Below are positions 46,450 to 56,148 of a stretch of DNA of 64,000 bases, piece by piece; position 1 is the stretch's first letter, and every line of letters starts with the position of its first letter. The DNA is from Pelagibacterium lentulum (GTDB lineage Bacteria > Pseudomonadota > Alphaproteobacteria > Rhizobiales > Devosiaceae): the NCBI RefSeq assembly GCF_003992625.1, contig NZ_RZMW01000040.1:1-64000 (forward strand). Reading direction: 5' to 3'. Under the pieces are notes generated by a model. The model worked only from the letters and a program-made list of their open reading frames with translations. It had not been told where the DNA came from and did not search any database. The position numbers were made by a program, and so were the translations under genes.

Positions 46450-47510
46450 AAGCGGCCCAGTGCCTTTTCGCTAATCGCATCGAAGATATAGAGCGCGCCC
46501 GGTTCGGCATGGGCGGTGACAGTCGACCCAACCTGCGGCACGACGCGGCCCGGCGCGGTCGCAATAACCGGCGCCCCTTCTATATCCAAATGGACGAGGG
46601 TTTCCGAACCAAGCGGTTCGACGGCAGAAACCGCGCCGCTCACCGAAAATCCACCCTTTTCCGCCTCACCGATGGTCAGATCGTGCGGGCGCACGCCGAC
46701 CTTGATGGCGCCGGACAGGTCCTTGGCACTTCCGGGTATGGTCCCGCCCGCAATGCTGATCCTTTCGCCTGTGGCACTGGCGTCGATCAGGTTCATCGAA
46801 GGGCTACCGATAAAGCGGGCAGTGAAGATGTCGACCGGATTTTCGTAAAGCTCGGTTGGGGAGCCGACCTGCAGGATGCGCCCGTCGCGCATGACGACGA
46901 TCCTGTCGGCCATGGTCATCGCTTCGATCTGGTCATGGGTGACATAGACAATGGTGGTGCCCAGCCGCTGGTGCAGGCGCTTGATCTCGATGCGCATGGC
47001 TGAACGCAATTGCGCGTCGAGATTGGAGAGCGGCTCGTCAAAAAGGAAGGCGACCGGATCGCGCACCATGGCGCGGCCAATGGCGACACGCTGGCGCTGA
47101 CCGCCCGAGAGCGCGGCGGGGCGGCGTTCGAGCAGATCCTCAAGCCCGAGCACCTCGGCAGCCTCTAGAATGCGGGTCCGCTTTTCGGCCTTGGACAGCT
47201 TTGAGGTGTAAAGCCCAAAGCCGATATTCTGGCCCACCGTCATATGCGGATAGATGGCGTAGTTCTGGAACACCATGGCGATATTGCGCTGCTTGGGCTC
47301 GCGCTGGTTGACCACGTCATCGCCGATGCGCAGGACACCGCCGGAAATGTCCTCAAGCCCAGCGATCATGCGCAGGGTCGTGGACTTGCCGCAGCCTGAG
47401 GGACCGACAAAGACCACAAACTCCCCATCCTTTATGGTGAGGTCGATGCCGTGGACGGCGGTGGTGAGGCCATAGCGCTTGACGAGGCCTTCGAGTTCAA
47501 TGCTGGCCAT
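46446..47510 (-). CDS. Sugar ABC transporter ATPase (UgpC/MalK type, cluster II)
   Basis: The 354-residue ATPase has Walker A GPSGCGKST, signature LSGGQRQR, Walker B AFLFDEPLSNLD and YVTHDQ. A C-terminal TOBE region with GVRPHDLTIG follows. It sits between the ArgH-like lyase and the kinase, joined to both by 1-4 nt overlaps. Confidence 0.95.
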   Translation of the reverse strand: MASIELEGLVKRYGLTTAVHGIDLTIKDGEFVVFVGPSGCGKSTTLRMIAGLEDISGGVLRIGDDVVNQREPKQRNIAMVFQNYAIYPHMTVGQNIGFGLYTSKLSKAEKRTRILEAAEVLGLEDLLERRPAALSGGQRQRVAIGRAMVRDPVAFLFDEPLSNLDAQLRSAMRIEIKRLHQRLGTTIVYVTHDQIEAMTMADRIVVMRDGRILQVGSPTELYENPVDIFTARFIGSPSMNLIDASATGERISIAGGTIPGSAKDLSGAIKVGVRPHDLTIGEAEKGGFSVSGAVSAVEPLGSETLVHLDIEGAPVIATAPGRVVPQVGSTVTAHAEPGALYIFDAISEKALGRL

Positions 47511-49018
47511 CAGGCCCCCCCTACCAATGCGTTGAAACGGGATTGAAGTTGGTGCGCCGCATCGGCGCGGCGGGCGGCGTGACTTGCCGCGCGGGCGGCA
47601 AAGTCCGCGGCTCTGTCGCGATAGCCCGCCATGGCGGCCCCCAAAGGCTCAGGTGCGGGACCGCCATAGCGGGTGCGCACGGCGACGAAATGTTCCGGCG
47701 AGACCAGCGTGGCAAAGCGGGCCGCGTCAATCGTCGTCGGGCGCTGGGTTAGACCCGTGAAGGCCTCCGTGAAAGGTTGATAGCCATCGACCGGCAGGTC
47801 GCCGTCCATGGCGACCACAGCTTGTGCGACCGTCGCGGCGATCTCGTGGCCTTCGCGGAAGGACAGGCCCTCATAGCGCACGAGGCTATCGGCCAGTTCG
47901 GTGATGGTGATGCAGGAGCGGCGGATGGTATTGGCCACCCGTGCCGGGTCGATCCGCACCTGCGCGATCAGGGCAGCAAAGAGATCGAGCACGCGATGGG
48001 CGGTCTCGAAGGTCTCATAGCCCATGGACTGAGTTTCGCCCTCGCTGTCGTTCATGTCGGTAAAGGGCGTGTTGTGCATGACATCGAGCATCGAACGGGC
48101 GCGGGTCATGGTCTGGCTGGCCAGATGCCGCATGTGTTCGATGGGCACCGGATTGCGCTTTTGCGGCATGATCGAGGAGATCTGCACCAGCGCATCGGGC
48201 ACATAGAGCTGCCCGACCTCGAAGGCTGTCCAGAACTGGAAGTCCTGAATGGGCCGGCCCAGATGCAGGAACATCAGTTCGATGGCGCCATAGGTGGCGG
48301 TGATGTAATCGACTGCCGCAATGCAGCTATAGGAATTCTGCAAGGGGGCGGAAAAGCCCAACAAGTCGGCGACGCGGGCCCTGTCGATGGGGAAGCCCGA
48401 TGTGGTGATGGCCGCCGCCCCCATAGGACAGAGATCCACGGTCTCGCGGGCCGCGAACAGCCGGTCAATGTCGCGGGCCAGCACCTCGATGATGGCTGAC
48501 AGATAATGGCCAAAGACTGAAGGTTGCGCGGGTTGGCCGTGGGTATAAGCGACGATCAGCGTGTCCTTTTCGCGCTCGGCGGCGTCGATGAGCGCGGTGT
48601 GCAGGGCGAGGGCCCTGGCAATCAGCGTATCGATGCGCTCCTTCAAACCCAATTTGAACAGGGTGTGGTCGATGTCGTTACGCGACCGGGCGGTGTGCAG
48701 GCGTCCGGCAAGGTCCGGGCCAATGCGTTGGCGCAGCTCGCGCTCGATCAAAAAGAAGAAATCCTCAACCTCGCCGGTATAGGTCAGGGACGGGACATCG
48801 ACTTCCGCGTCGATGGCAACCAGGGCATTGGCAATGGCGCTCGACTGGGCGGCATCGAGAATGCCGGTCTCAGCCAGCATCACCAGATGGGCCCGGTCTA
48901 TGGCCCTAAAGCCTTCGATATGATGGGCCTTGGCACCTTCAAAAAGCGGACGCAGCACCGTGTCCTTATAGACGGGATCGGGGAAGATGCTGGTATCGGA
49001 CAATCGGGGATCGGTCAT
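47510..49018 (-). CDS. Argininosuccinate-lyase-like enzyme in a sugar operon
   Basis: The 502-residue fumarase/aspartase-superfamily protein shows the three active-site blocks: HTARSRND (108-115), the T159-H160 pair in YTHGQPAQPSVFGH, and the flexible loop SSIMPQKRNP (281-290). The first block has Ala for the usual Gly and the following residues are ID rather than QV. Housekeeping ArgH lies with arginine genes, whereas this one is inside an ABC sugar operon with a kinase. It could cleave fumarate from an N-succinyl- or aspartyl-linked compound, as relatives such as EDDS lyase do. Length is a little over normal ArgH. Confidence 0.8.
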   Translation of the reverse strand: MTDPRLSDTSIFPDPVYKDTVLRPLFEGAKAHHIEGFRAIDRAHLVMLAETGILDAAQSSAIANALVAIDAEVDVPSLTYTGEVEDFFFLIERELRQRIGPDLAGRLHTARSRNDIDHTLFKLGLKERIDTLIARALALHTALIDAAEREKDTLIVAYTHGQPAQPSVFGHYLSAIIEVLARDIDRLFAARETVDLCPMGAAAITTSGFPIDRARVADLLGFSAPLQNSYSCIAAVDYITATYGAIELMFLHLGRPIQDFQFWTAFEVGQLYVPDALVQISSIMPQKRNPVPIEHMRHLASQTMTRARSMLDVMHNTPFTDMNDSEGETQSMGYETFETAHRVLDLFAALIAQVRIDPARVANTIRRSCITITELADSLVRYEGLSFREGHEIAATVAQAVVAMDGDLPVDGYQPFTEAFTGLTQRPTTIDAARFATLVSPEHFVAVRTRYGGPAPEPLGAAMAGYRDRAADFAARAASHAARRADAAHQLQSRFNALVGGA

Positions 49019-49022
49019 GACA

Positions 49023-49889
49023 TTATCCCTTGAGCCCGGCCAGCATGACGCCGCGCACGATAAAGCGTTGCAGGACGAGGAAGACCAGCAGGGTCGGAAT
49101 GGTGGCCAGCGCCGCGCCGGTCATGATCATTTCCCACTGGATCGACTGCTCGACGGCAAAACTCGAGAGACCGACAGGGAGCGTATAGAGCTCGCGGCTG
49201 TTGGTGACGATCAGCGGCCAGAAGAAGGCCGTCCAGTTGCCAAGGAAGGTGAAGATGGCCAGAGCCGAGATGGCCGGGACGACCATGGGCATGGCGATGC
49301 GCCACCAGATGGTGAACTCGTTGAGCCCGTCAACCCGCGCGGCTTCGAGGAAATCGTCGGGAACGGATTCGAAGAACTGCTTCATGAGGAAGGTGCCGAA
49401 GGCGGTCATCATGCCGGGGAACATGATGCCCCAGTACGTGTCGATCCAGCCGAACTGCGCGCTCATCAGATACCACGGGATGACCAGCATTTCGGTGGGG
49501 ATCATCAGGGTGGACAGAATGGCGATGAAGACCAGATAGCGGCCGCGGAAATCGAACTTGGCCAGCGTGTAGCCCACGAGGCTGTCAAAGAACACATTCG
49601 AAAGCGTGACGCAGAGGGCGACAAAGGTCGAGTTGAAGAACCAGCGCATGAAGCGCCCGTCCGAGAGGACCTTGACATAATTGTCGAGCGTCGGCGCGGC
49701 TGGGATCAACCGCAGGTCATAGACCTGTCCAGCCGATTTCAGCGAGGTCGAGAACATGAACAGCAGGGGCGTCACCATGATGACGCCGCCGATGAACAGG
49801 AGCGTCCAGACCATGACGCGGCCGGGATGGATCGACTTGCGGTTTGCGGCGAGCTCGACGCTGGAACGGGGTGCGGTCAGGGTTGTCAT
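49023..49889 (-). CDS. Sugar ABC transporter permease (MalG type, cluster II)
   Basis: The 288-residue membrane protein has six helices; the EAA loop is DFLEAARVDGLNEFTIWWRIAMPMVVPAI. It overlaps the upstream permease gene by 1 nt and is followed 4 nt later by the lyase gene. Confidence 0.92.
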   Translation of the reverse strand: MTTLTAPRSSVELAANRKSIHPGRVMVWTLLFIGGVIMVTPLLFMFSTSLKSAGQVYDLRLIPAAPTLDNYVKVLSDGRFMRWFFNSTFVALCVTLSNVFFDSLVGYTLAKFDFRGRYLVFIAILSTLMIPTEMLVIPWYLMSAQFGWIDTYWGIMFPGMMTAFGTFLMKQFFESVPDDFLEAARVDGLNEFTIWWRIAMPMVVPAISALAIFTFLGNWTAFFWPLIVTNSRELYTLPVGLSSFAVEQSIQWEMIMTGAALATIPTLLVFLVLQRFIVRGVMLAGLKG

Positions 49890-50818
49890 CAGCGTTTCCT
49901 CAGCACCCAGAGTTGCAGCAGCGAGACCACCAGAAGGATGGTGAACAGCACCACGGTCTGCGCGGCGGCATAGCCCATGTCATAGGAGGAGAAGGCGGTC
50001 TGATAAATCATCAGAACCAGCGGCTTTGTGGAATTGAGCGGCCCGCCGGGATCGTTGGTCGTCATGTTGTAGACCTGATCGAAAATGCGCAGGAAGCCGA
50101 TCGAGGAAAAAACGACAAGAAAGACGGTGGTGGGCTTGAGCAGGGGCAGCGTGATCTTGCGCAGAATCGCCCATTCCCCCAGCCCGTCGATACGAGCGGC
50201 CTCGTAGAAGGTCTGCGGTATGGCGCGCAGTCCGGCCATGAAGATGATGATCTGGAAACCCAGTCCGGCCCAGATGGCCGTCACCATGATGGCGGGCAGC
50301 GCCTGATCCATGGAGCGCAGGAACGGCTGGGAGGGCAGCCCGACATTGGCGAGGAAGCCGTTGATGATGCCGATGGGCACCGGCTGGTAGAACCAGCGCC
50401 ACACCCAGGCCATCGCGGCGGCAGTGGTCAGGAATGGCAGGAAATAGAGCGCGCGGATGAACCCGTGCATGAAGCGGACGCGGTCGAGGTAATAGGCGAT
50501 CACAAAGGAGACGACGAGGCTGACCGGCGTGCCGATGATGAGATAGCTGAACGTGTTCTGGAACACCTTCCAGAACACCGGATCGGCAAACATTTTCTGG
50601 TAGTTGGCCAGCCCGATGAAGCGGGCCGGGCGCAACAGGTCCCAGTTGGTGAACGACAGCCAGAAGGCCTGGAAAGTCGGATAGAAGCGGATACCGACAT
50701 AAAAGACAATCGGCACGGCAAGGAAAGCCCATGCCCATATCACACGCTTCTGACCAATCGTAAAGCGGTCCCAGACCCCGGTTTTTTCAACCGGGCCGAC
50801 CCCTGTTCCAGAGGACAT
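49889..50818 (-). CDS. Sugar ABC transporter permease (MalF type, cluster II)
   Basis: The 309-residue membrane protein has first helix VIWAWAFLAVPIVFYVGIRFYP and EAA loop FYEAARIDGLGEWAILRKITLPLLKPT. ATG 50818 is preferred to GTG 50824 because AGGGAAG is 5 nt upstream. Confidence 0.92.
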   Translation of the reverse strand: MSSGTGVGPVEKTGVWDRFTIGQKRVIWAWAFLAVPIVFYVGIRFYPTFQAFWLSFTNWDLLRPARFIGLANYQKMFADPVFWKVFQNTFSYLIIGTPVSLVVSFVIAYYLDRVRFMHGFIRALYFLPFLTTAAAMAWVWRWFYQPVPIGIINGFLANVGLPSQPFLRSMDQALPAIMVTAIWAGLGFQIIIFMAGLRAIPQTFYEAARIDGLGEWAILRKITLPLLKPTTVFLVVFSSIGFLRIFDQVYNMTTNDPGGPLNSTKPLVLMIYQTAFSSYDMGYAAAQTVVLFTILLVVSLLQLWVLRKR

Positions 50819-50896
50819 TGTCACTTCCCTTTCCCCTCGCCGCGCCCCGCGGCATCAATACCGCCGCCGCCCGCTTGGGCGGCGGCGGTCTGGACT

Positions 50897-52153
50897 TTAG
50901 CGGCTAAAGAAGGCGTCGAGAATGGCCTGCTCCGCAGCCGCAGCCTCGGCAAGCGAGGCGGCGGGGTCCTGTCCCTGGATCGAGATCCGGGCTTCGAGAT
51001 CGAGCGCAACCTGACGCTGGGCAGCCTCATCCACGAACACGGTGGTGTGGGCATATTCGAGGCCCTTGAGGAAGGGCCCATAGACCGGGTGCGCAAGATT
51101 TTCATCGGTGAGCGCAGCGGACTGACGGGCAGGCAACTCGCCCACCACATCGAGCCAGATCGCCATGGCTTCGGGCGAGGAAATGTAGGCCAGGAACTTC
51201 TCGGCGGCTTCGAGCTCTTCGCCCGAGGCGCTCGAGCCGATGGCATTGGCAAAGTAGCTCGCATAGTTGGAACGATAGCCATCGGCATTGGCGGGAAGCT
51301 CGGTCACGCCCCATTCAAAGGATTCGATGGCATTGAAAGCGCCGAGGCGGAAGGTGCCGTCGATAGACATGGCGGCAAGACCGGCCCGGAAGGCAGCCTG
51401 CGGCTCGTCCATGAAGCCGATCTGGGTCACGCCATGGGTACGGTAGAGATCGGCCTGCCAGGTTGTGGCGGCAATGCCGGCCTCGTCATTATAGGTGACG
51501 GCGCGGCCATCATCGGAATAGGGTTGCCCGCCGAACTGGCGGATAAGCCCCTCGCGCCACCAATGGTGATCCTGTGCGGCCATGCCCATGGCAATGCCCA
51601 CCGAGGTGATGTTGCCGCCGCCATCACGCTGGACTGTCGCTTCGGCTGCTGCAAGCAGCTCGTCGAGTGTGGCTGGCGGGTTCTCTGGGTCGAGTCCGGC
51701 TTCCTCGAAGATCTTCTTGTTGTAGAACAGAGCCAGCGACCGCACTGCCGTCGGCAGGCCATAATAGTCGTCGCCGCGCTTCATTGCGCTGACGATGGGG
51801 AAGAACTCGCTTTCGATCTCCTCGTGGGGGAAGACTTCCGGGTTGAGCGGCTGGATCAGTTCGCCGGCGACGAAATTGTCGAGCCAGCCATAGAAAAGCT
51901 GAACGACATCAGGTCCTTGCCCGGCCAGCTTGGCCGCGGTCACGCGGGTCTGGTAATCCGCATAGGGGAAGGTGACGTGCTTGACGGTAATGTCGGGATT
52001 GGCTGCCTCGAAATTGGCGATGAGCTGGTCCATGGCCTGCACGCGGCTGTCGAACACATATTGCCAATATTCAATCTCGACCGCCTGGGCCGAGCCCAGC
52101 GCCATCATGGACAAACCGGTAGCAAGCCCGGCGATGGTGAAACGATTGCGCAT
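50897..52153 (-). CDS. Sugar ABC transporter binding protein (CUT1, cluster II)
   Basis: The 418-residue family-1 receptor has a Sec signal peptide (MRNRFTIAGLATGLSMMALGSAQA). ANPDITVKHVTFPYADYQTRVTAAKLAGQGPDVVQL is the standard first lobe. It is first in the leftward operon (binding protein, two permeases, lyase, ATPase, kinase) and divergent from the ROK regulator. The ligand is unknown, probably an oligosaccharide or amino-sugar conjugate. Confidence 0.92.
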   Translation of the reverse strand: MRNRFTIAGLATGLSMMALGSAQAVEIEYWQYVFDSRVQAMDQLIANFEAANPDITVKHVTFPYADYQTRVTAAKLAGQGPDVVQLFYGWLDNFVAGELIQPLNPEVFPHEEIESEFFPIVSAMKRGDDYYGLPTAVRSLALFYNKKIFEEAGLDPENPPATLDELLAAAEATVQRDGGGNITSVGIAMGMAAQDHHWWREGLIRQFGGQPYSDDGRAVTYNDEAGIAATTWQADLYRTHGVTQIGFMDEPQAAFRAGLAAMSIDGTFRLGAFNAIESFEWGVTELPANADGYRSNYASYFANAIGSSASGEELEAAEKFLAYISSPEAMAIWLDVVGELPARQSAALTDENLAHPVYGPFLKGLEYAHTTVFVDEAAQRQVALDLEARISIQGQDPAASLAEAAAAEQAILDAFFSR

Positions 52154-52276
52154 TTAAACCTCCTTGATGCCCCTGCAAGCGGTTTTGTAATTCCCTCCCG
52201 CTGCATAGGGTCGCCTCCTTGTCAGAACGCGGGTTCCCACAGTTCCTGGTTCAAGGTGAAGCGACGATCGGGTGAT

Positions 52277-52311
52277 TGTCAATAAAATAATTTACTTGAG
52301 TTATTCATTTT
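52277..52311 (-). promoter_or_regulatory. Promoter and A+T-rich operator of cluster II
   Basis: Minus-strand TTGACA at 52282-52277 forms a -35; no clear -10 is visible 17 nt on. Directly upstream is the A+T-rich imperfect inverted repeat AATAA/TTATT (52286-52290, 52301-52305), with ten bases between. ROK repressors typically bind such A+T-rich dyads. Confidence 0.45.
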
Positions 52312-52472
52312 CTCGCCCTAGCCTCTCCTTCAGGCGGTCCGCACGAATGTGTCGATGGAACGGTGCCACGAACCGATTGCAACTGGCATCCGAGTCACTT
52401 GTTGACGGATAGAGTCCAATGGAACGTCGAGCCGCTTGCAAATTCGCACCCGGAGGGTGCCGTATACGAATA

Positions 52473-52496
52473 CTGGTTCCAAGTTTTCCGAACCAG
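52473..52496. promoter_or_regulatory. Inverted repeat just before the ROK gene
   Basis: CTGGTTC (52473-52479) and GAACCAG (52490-52496) are perfect inverted copies 10 bases apart, ending 15 nt before the ATG. It may be an operator or a leader hairpin; the ribosome site GGGAGGGG lies just after. The rest of the 358-bp gap to the binding-protein gene shows no gene. Confidence 0.5.
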
Positions 52497-52511
52497 CTTT
52501 AGGGAGGGGCC

Positions 52512-53750
52512 ATGAACAAAAGCAAGAGACCGGGCGGACACGCCAAAAGGCTTGCCATTGGCACCAATCCCGGCCGCAACCGAGCGCACAACCGTCGAGT
52601 GGTTCTCGAAGTTATTCGCTTGCGCGGAGAACTTGGTCGCACCGAGATCGCACGCTATGCGCAGCTTACCGCGCAAGCGGTAGCCAATATCGTGGATGAA
52701 TTACTCGAAGAAGGTCTGCTTATCGAGAAGGGCAGGCTGCGTTCGGGTCGCGGCCAACCCCCTATCCAGTTCGCCATTAACCCCGATGGCCCCATGACGG
52801 TCGGTATCGAGATTGCGGCCGATCATATGGTAAGCGTTCTGCTCGATCTCTCGGGGCGCATCAAGGCTCAGGCTTACAGCCCACTTGTCGATACCAGCCC
52901 CGCCGCGATTCCCGGACGCGTTGCGCAAGAGGTCGCGGCACTCTCAGCGAAGGGCGGCGGTCGCCGTATTCTGGGCATTGGCGTGGTGATGCCCGGACCA
53001 TTCGAGGTCGAGGCCATGAGTTCGGTCGGCCCGGCAACCCTGCCCGGTTGGCACGGAGTTGATCCGGTGCCTTTGATCGAAGAGGCAACGGGGCATGTCG
53101 TGAGTCTCGACAACGACGCAACCGCCGCTGCAGTCGGCGAACGGCTGTATGGCGCGGGTCGGCAGATCAGCAATTTTTGTTACATTTATTTCGGTGCCGG
53201 ATTGGGACTTGGTGTTGTCCAGGACGGTCGACCTTTGCGGGGCGCTTTTGGGAATGCAGGCGAGATCGGCCATATTGGCATAACCCCGCGCAACCGCCCG
53301 GCCATTTACGGGCCGAACGGCGCACTTGAAAATTTCGTTTCAGTGGTCGCGCTCAGGGCCAGGGTGGCCGCCGCCGGGCATTCGATCAACAGCGTGGAGA
53401 CCATAGAGGCTTTGTATCGAGCCCGTGAGCCACTACTGCTCGACTGGATTGCCGAGGCCGCCGATTATCTGGCGCCAACCGTATCCATGCTCGAAAACAT
53501 CTTCGACCCTGAAACCGTGATTTTCGGCGGCGGGCTACCTGACTGCGTGCTCGAAGCGGTTATCGCAGCGCTCGAGCCCTTGCCCGTTTCAATCGCAACC
53601 CGGCATAGCCGCACCCATCCACGCGTATTGATCGGGCAAACAGGGCAACTGACCGCAGCGCTGGGCGCAGCAGCGCTGCCGCTTCTCGATGCCGTTTCCC
53701 CACATCTGAGCACCGCAACGCCCCCCATGCGATTGCAACTCACAACCTGA
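52512..53750 (+). CDS. ROK-family transcriptional regulator
   Basis: The 412-residue regulator has an N-terminal winged helix (about 28-75: NRRVVLEVIRLRGELGRTEIARYAQLT) and an ROK sugar-kinase-like domain with the conserved Asp in SLDNDATAAAVGE (D202). The zinc motif CxCGxxGCxE is absent: the equivalent stretch reads RNRPAIYGPNGALENFVS (260-277). It is therefore a diverged regulator that probably binds sugar without that zinc. It is divergent from the ABC operon and co-directional with the deacetylase gene. Confidence 0.88.
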   Translation: MNKSKRPGGHAKRLAIGTNPGRNRAHNRRVVLEVIRLRGELGRTEIARYAQLTAQAVANIVDELLEEGLLIEKGRLRSGRGQPPIQFAINPDGPMTVGIEIAADHMVSVLLDLSGRIKAQAYSPLVDTSPAAIPGRVAQEVAALSAKGGGRRILGIGVVMPGPFEVEAMSSVGPATLPGWHGVDPVPLIEEATGHVVSLDNDATAAAVGERLYGAGRQISNFCYIYFGAGLGLGVVQDGRPLRGAFGNAGEIGHIGITPRNRPAIYGPNGALENFVSVVALRARVAAAGHSINSVETIEALYRAREPLLLDWIAEAADYLAPTVSMLENIFDPETVIFGGGLPDCVLEAVIAALEPLPVSIATRHSRTHPRVLIGQTGQLTAALGAAALPLLDAVSPHLSTATPPMRLQLTT

Positions 53751-53765
53751 CGAAGTTCTCGTGCC

Positions 53766-56144
53766 ATGCTCACCGATAAAGAGCGCCTCCAGCGCAGCCA
53801 ATCCCGCCCTCATCTCGTTCAATTGCACAGGGCGCTAAGCCGCTTGGGCTCAGTCATCACCGTAATGCATACTGGCGCGCATCCGGACGATGAGCAAAGC
53901 GGTATGCTAGCGGCGATGCGCTTCGGGATGGGCATGCGAACCGTTATTGCGTGCTCAACGCGCGGAGAAGGCGGACAGAACAGCCTCGGTCCCGAACGCA
54001 CAGGCGCGCTGGGCGTAGTGCGCACGCGGGAGATGGAAGAGGCCGCACGGGTTCTGGATGCCGATATTGCGTGGCTGGGGCATGGTCCCGACGACCCGGT
54101 CCACGATTTCGGCTTCTCCAAGAACGGCAAAGACACGCTTACACGCTGGGGGCATGAGCGCACGGTAGAGCGCCTCGTGCGCGCCTATCGCCAATTCAAA
54201 CCCGACATCGTTATCCCGACCTTTCTCGACGTGCCTGGCCAGCACGGGCACCACCGCGCGATGACCGAGGCCGCCGAAACCGCGCTGGCTCTCGCCGCCG
54301 ATCCCGAAGCATTCCGCGAACACCGGGATGAAGGATTGATGCCCTGGAACGCAGGTAAGTTCTACCTTCCGGCATGGCCCGGCGGTGGCGGCACATATGA
54401 CGACGAAATCCCACCCCCGCCCACCACCGTTACCTTTTTGGCTCCTGGCATCGATGCTGCGACCGGAGCGCATTACGATGAAATCGGAGAATGGTCGCGC
54501 GCCTATCACGCCTCGCAGGGTATGGGCCATTGGCGCGCCGATGCGCAGACGCTCTGGCCGCTGCATCTGAAAGCCGGTGGCAATGGCGCTGAGACCGATA
54601 TTCGCGACGGGCTGCCCGCCAGTCTTGGCGCATTGGCCGAAGCGTTCGCGGGCGAAGCCGCACGGGCACTGGTCGCTGCGCAAGGGCATATCGATAAGGC
54701 GATTGCCGCCTTCCCCGATACCGGAACGATCGCGGATGCACTTGTGGCGGCGGGTGCGGAGATAGACACCGCGCTCATTGGGGCGCCGAAAGCACATGCG
54801 CACCGGCTGGTGCGCAAGCGCAGCGAGATCGATGCAGCGCTGGTGCTGGCAGCCGGACTGCGCGTGAACGCCTGGGCGCACCAGAACGCGCTGGCGCCGG
54901 GGGCGGAGACGCAGCTTATTGTGCGTGTCGATGCTGGCCGGCATGTAGCGCCCGTCACGCTCACACCCGTGCTGACGCAGCGGATCACGGCGGGCCCGGC
55001 GACACGGGAGGGAACGCTAACGCGTTTCCCACTGGCGGTTGCCGCCGATGCGGAACCGGCCAACGCCTATCCGCCCGCCTTTGCCTCTATCGGGGGCAAC
55101 GGGCTTGTGACTGTGCGGCTTGAAACGGTTGTCGGCGGGCGCAAGGCCTGTGTGCACATCGACCTTGAGGAAGCGGTGCAGATCGTGCCGCGCCACGCGT
55201 TGACCCTGGATCCCGAGGTACTGATCGTGCGGGTCGGTGAGGCGAGTAAAACGCATGGTGTGACCCTGCGCGGCAATGCCGCGCCCGGCGCGACGCTGGA
55301 GGCAACGGGAGGGATAGTGGCCGCACGAGGGAGCAACGGGTTTGCGGTGACGGTGCCCGATGGGCTTGCCAAAGGGCCGCACCGGCTGCACCTGACCGTC
55401 GATGGCGAACAGGCCTACAGGCAAAGCGAGATCGCCTATCCCCATATTGGGCGGGCGCGCTATTTCCAGCCCGAAGCGCTGGATGTGCTGGCGTTGGACC
55501 TCACGCTGCCGGAAGGCGCGCGGATCGGCTATGTCGGGGGCGGCGCGGACCGGGTCGGGCTGTGGCTCGCGCGCATGGGGCTGGACGTCACCGAGCTCGA
55601 TGGCGACGGCCTGGCGGCGGACCTCTCGGCCTATACCACACTCGTTGTCGGGATCTTCACGTTCGGACTGCGGCCCGACCTGTTCGCGGCTCGGGAAAAG
55701 CTGCGCGACTGGGTGGAAAAGGGCGGACACCTGATCACGCTCTATCACCGGCCAGACGATGGGTGGGACCCCGACGCCACGCCGCCGCGCCGGATTGTTG
55801 TCGGATCCCCATCGCTACGCTGGCGCGTGACCGACCCCAAAGCGCCCGTCGATATTCTGCTGCCCAACCACAAGCTGCTTGCCGGACCGAATCCGATCAG
55901 CGCGGCGGATTTCTCGGGCTGGGACAAAGAGCGCGGGCTCTATTTTGCCTCGGACTGGGACGAAGCCTATGTGCCCTTACTGTCGATGAGCGATACGGGC
56001 GAAGCCCCGTTGACCGGCTCCCTGCTCTCTGCCCCGATCGGGAAAGGACGACATACCCATACCAGCCTTGTATTGCATCACCAGCTAGACCGGCTGGTGC
56101 CGGGTGCGTTCCGCCTGATGGCCAATCTGGTGCAGCCGGGATAG
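53766..56144 (+). CDS. PIG-L deacetylase fused to a C-terminal ThuA/GATase-like domain
   Basis: The 792-residue protein begins with a PIG-L/LmbE deacetylase domain (about 30-250), with AHPDDE at 38-43 and the second zinc block in GQHGHHRAM (159-166). A middle beta-rich region (about 380-540) follows. A C-terminal module (about 560-790) includes IGYVGGGADRVGLWLARMGLDV and LVVGIFTFGLRPDL, which resembles ThuA/glutamine-amidotransferase-like folds. No signal peptide is seen. PIG-L enzymes remove N-acetyl groups from amino-sugar conjugates. It is 16 nt after the ROK gene and 5 nt before a DMT exporter gene. Confidence 0.85.
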   Translation: MLTDKERLQRSQSRPHLVQLHRALSRLGSVITVMHTGAHPDDEQSGMLAAMRFGMGMRTVIACSTRGEGGQNSLGPERTGALGVVRTREMEEAARVLDADIAWLGHGPDDPVHDFGFSKNGKDTLTRWGHERTVERLVRAYRQFKPDIVIPTFLDVPGQHGHHRAMTEAAETALALAADPEAFREHRDEGLMPWNAGKFYLPAWPGGGGTYDDEIPPPPTTVTFLAPGIDAATGAHYDEIGEWSRAYHASQGMGHWRADAQTLWPLHLKAGGNGAETDIRDGLPASLGALAEAFAGEAARALVAAQGHIDKAIAAFPDTGTIADALVAAGAEIDTALIGAPKAHAHRLVRKRSEIDAALVLAAGLRVNAWAHQNALAPGAETQLIVRVDAGRHVAPVTLTPVLTQRITAGPATREGTLTRFPLAVAADAEPANAYPPAFASIGGNGLVTVRLETVVGGRKACVHIDLEEAVQIVPRHALTLDPEVLIVRVGEASKTHGVTLRGNAAPGATLEATGGIVAARGSNGFAVTVPDGLAKGPHRLHLTVDGEQAYRQSEIAYPHIGRARYFQPEALDVLALDLTLPEGARIGYVGGGADRVGLWLARMGLDVTELDGDGLAADLSAYTTLVVGIFTFGLRPDLFAAREKLRDWVEKGGHLITLYHRPDDGWDPDATPPRRIVVGSPSLRWRVTDPKAPVDILLPNHKLLAGPNPISAADFSGWDKERGLYFASDWDEAYVPLLSMSDTGEAPLTGSLLSAPIGKGRHTHTSLVLHHQLDRLVPGAFRLMANLVQPG

Positions 56145-56148
56145 TCCC

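Noticed and set aside
49844-52285. Long 813-codon frame on the plus strand
   Set aside because: It is antisense to the permease and receptor genes of cluster II, whose products are clear. High G+C creates long shadow frames.
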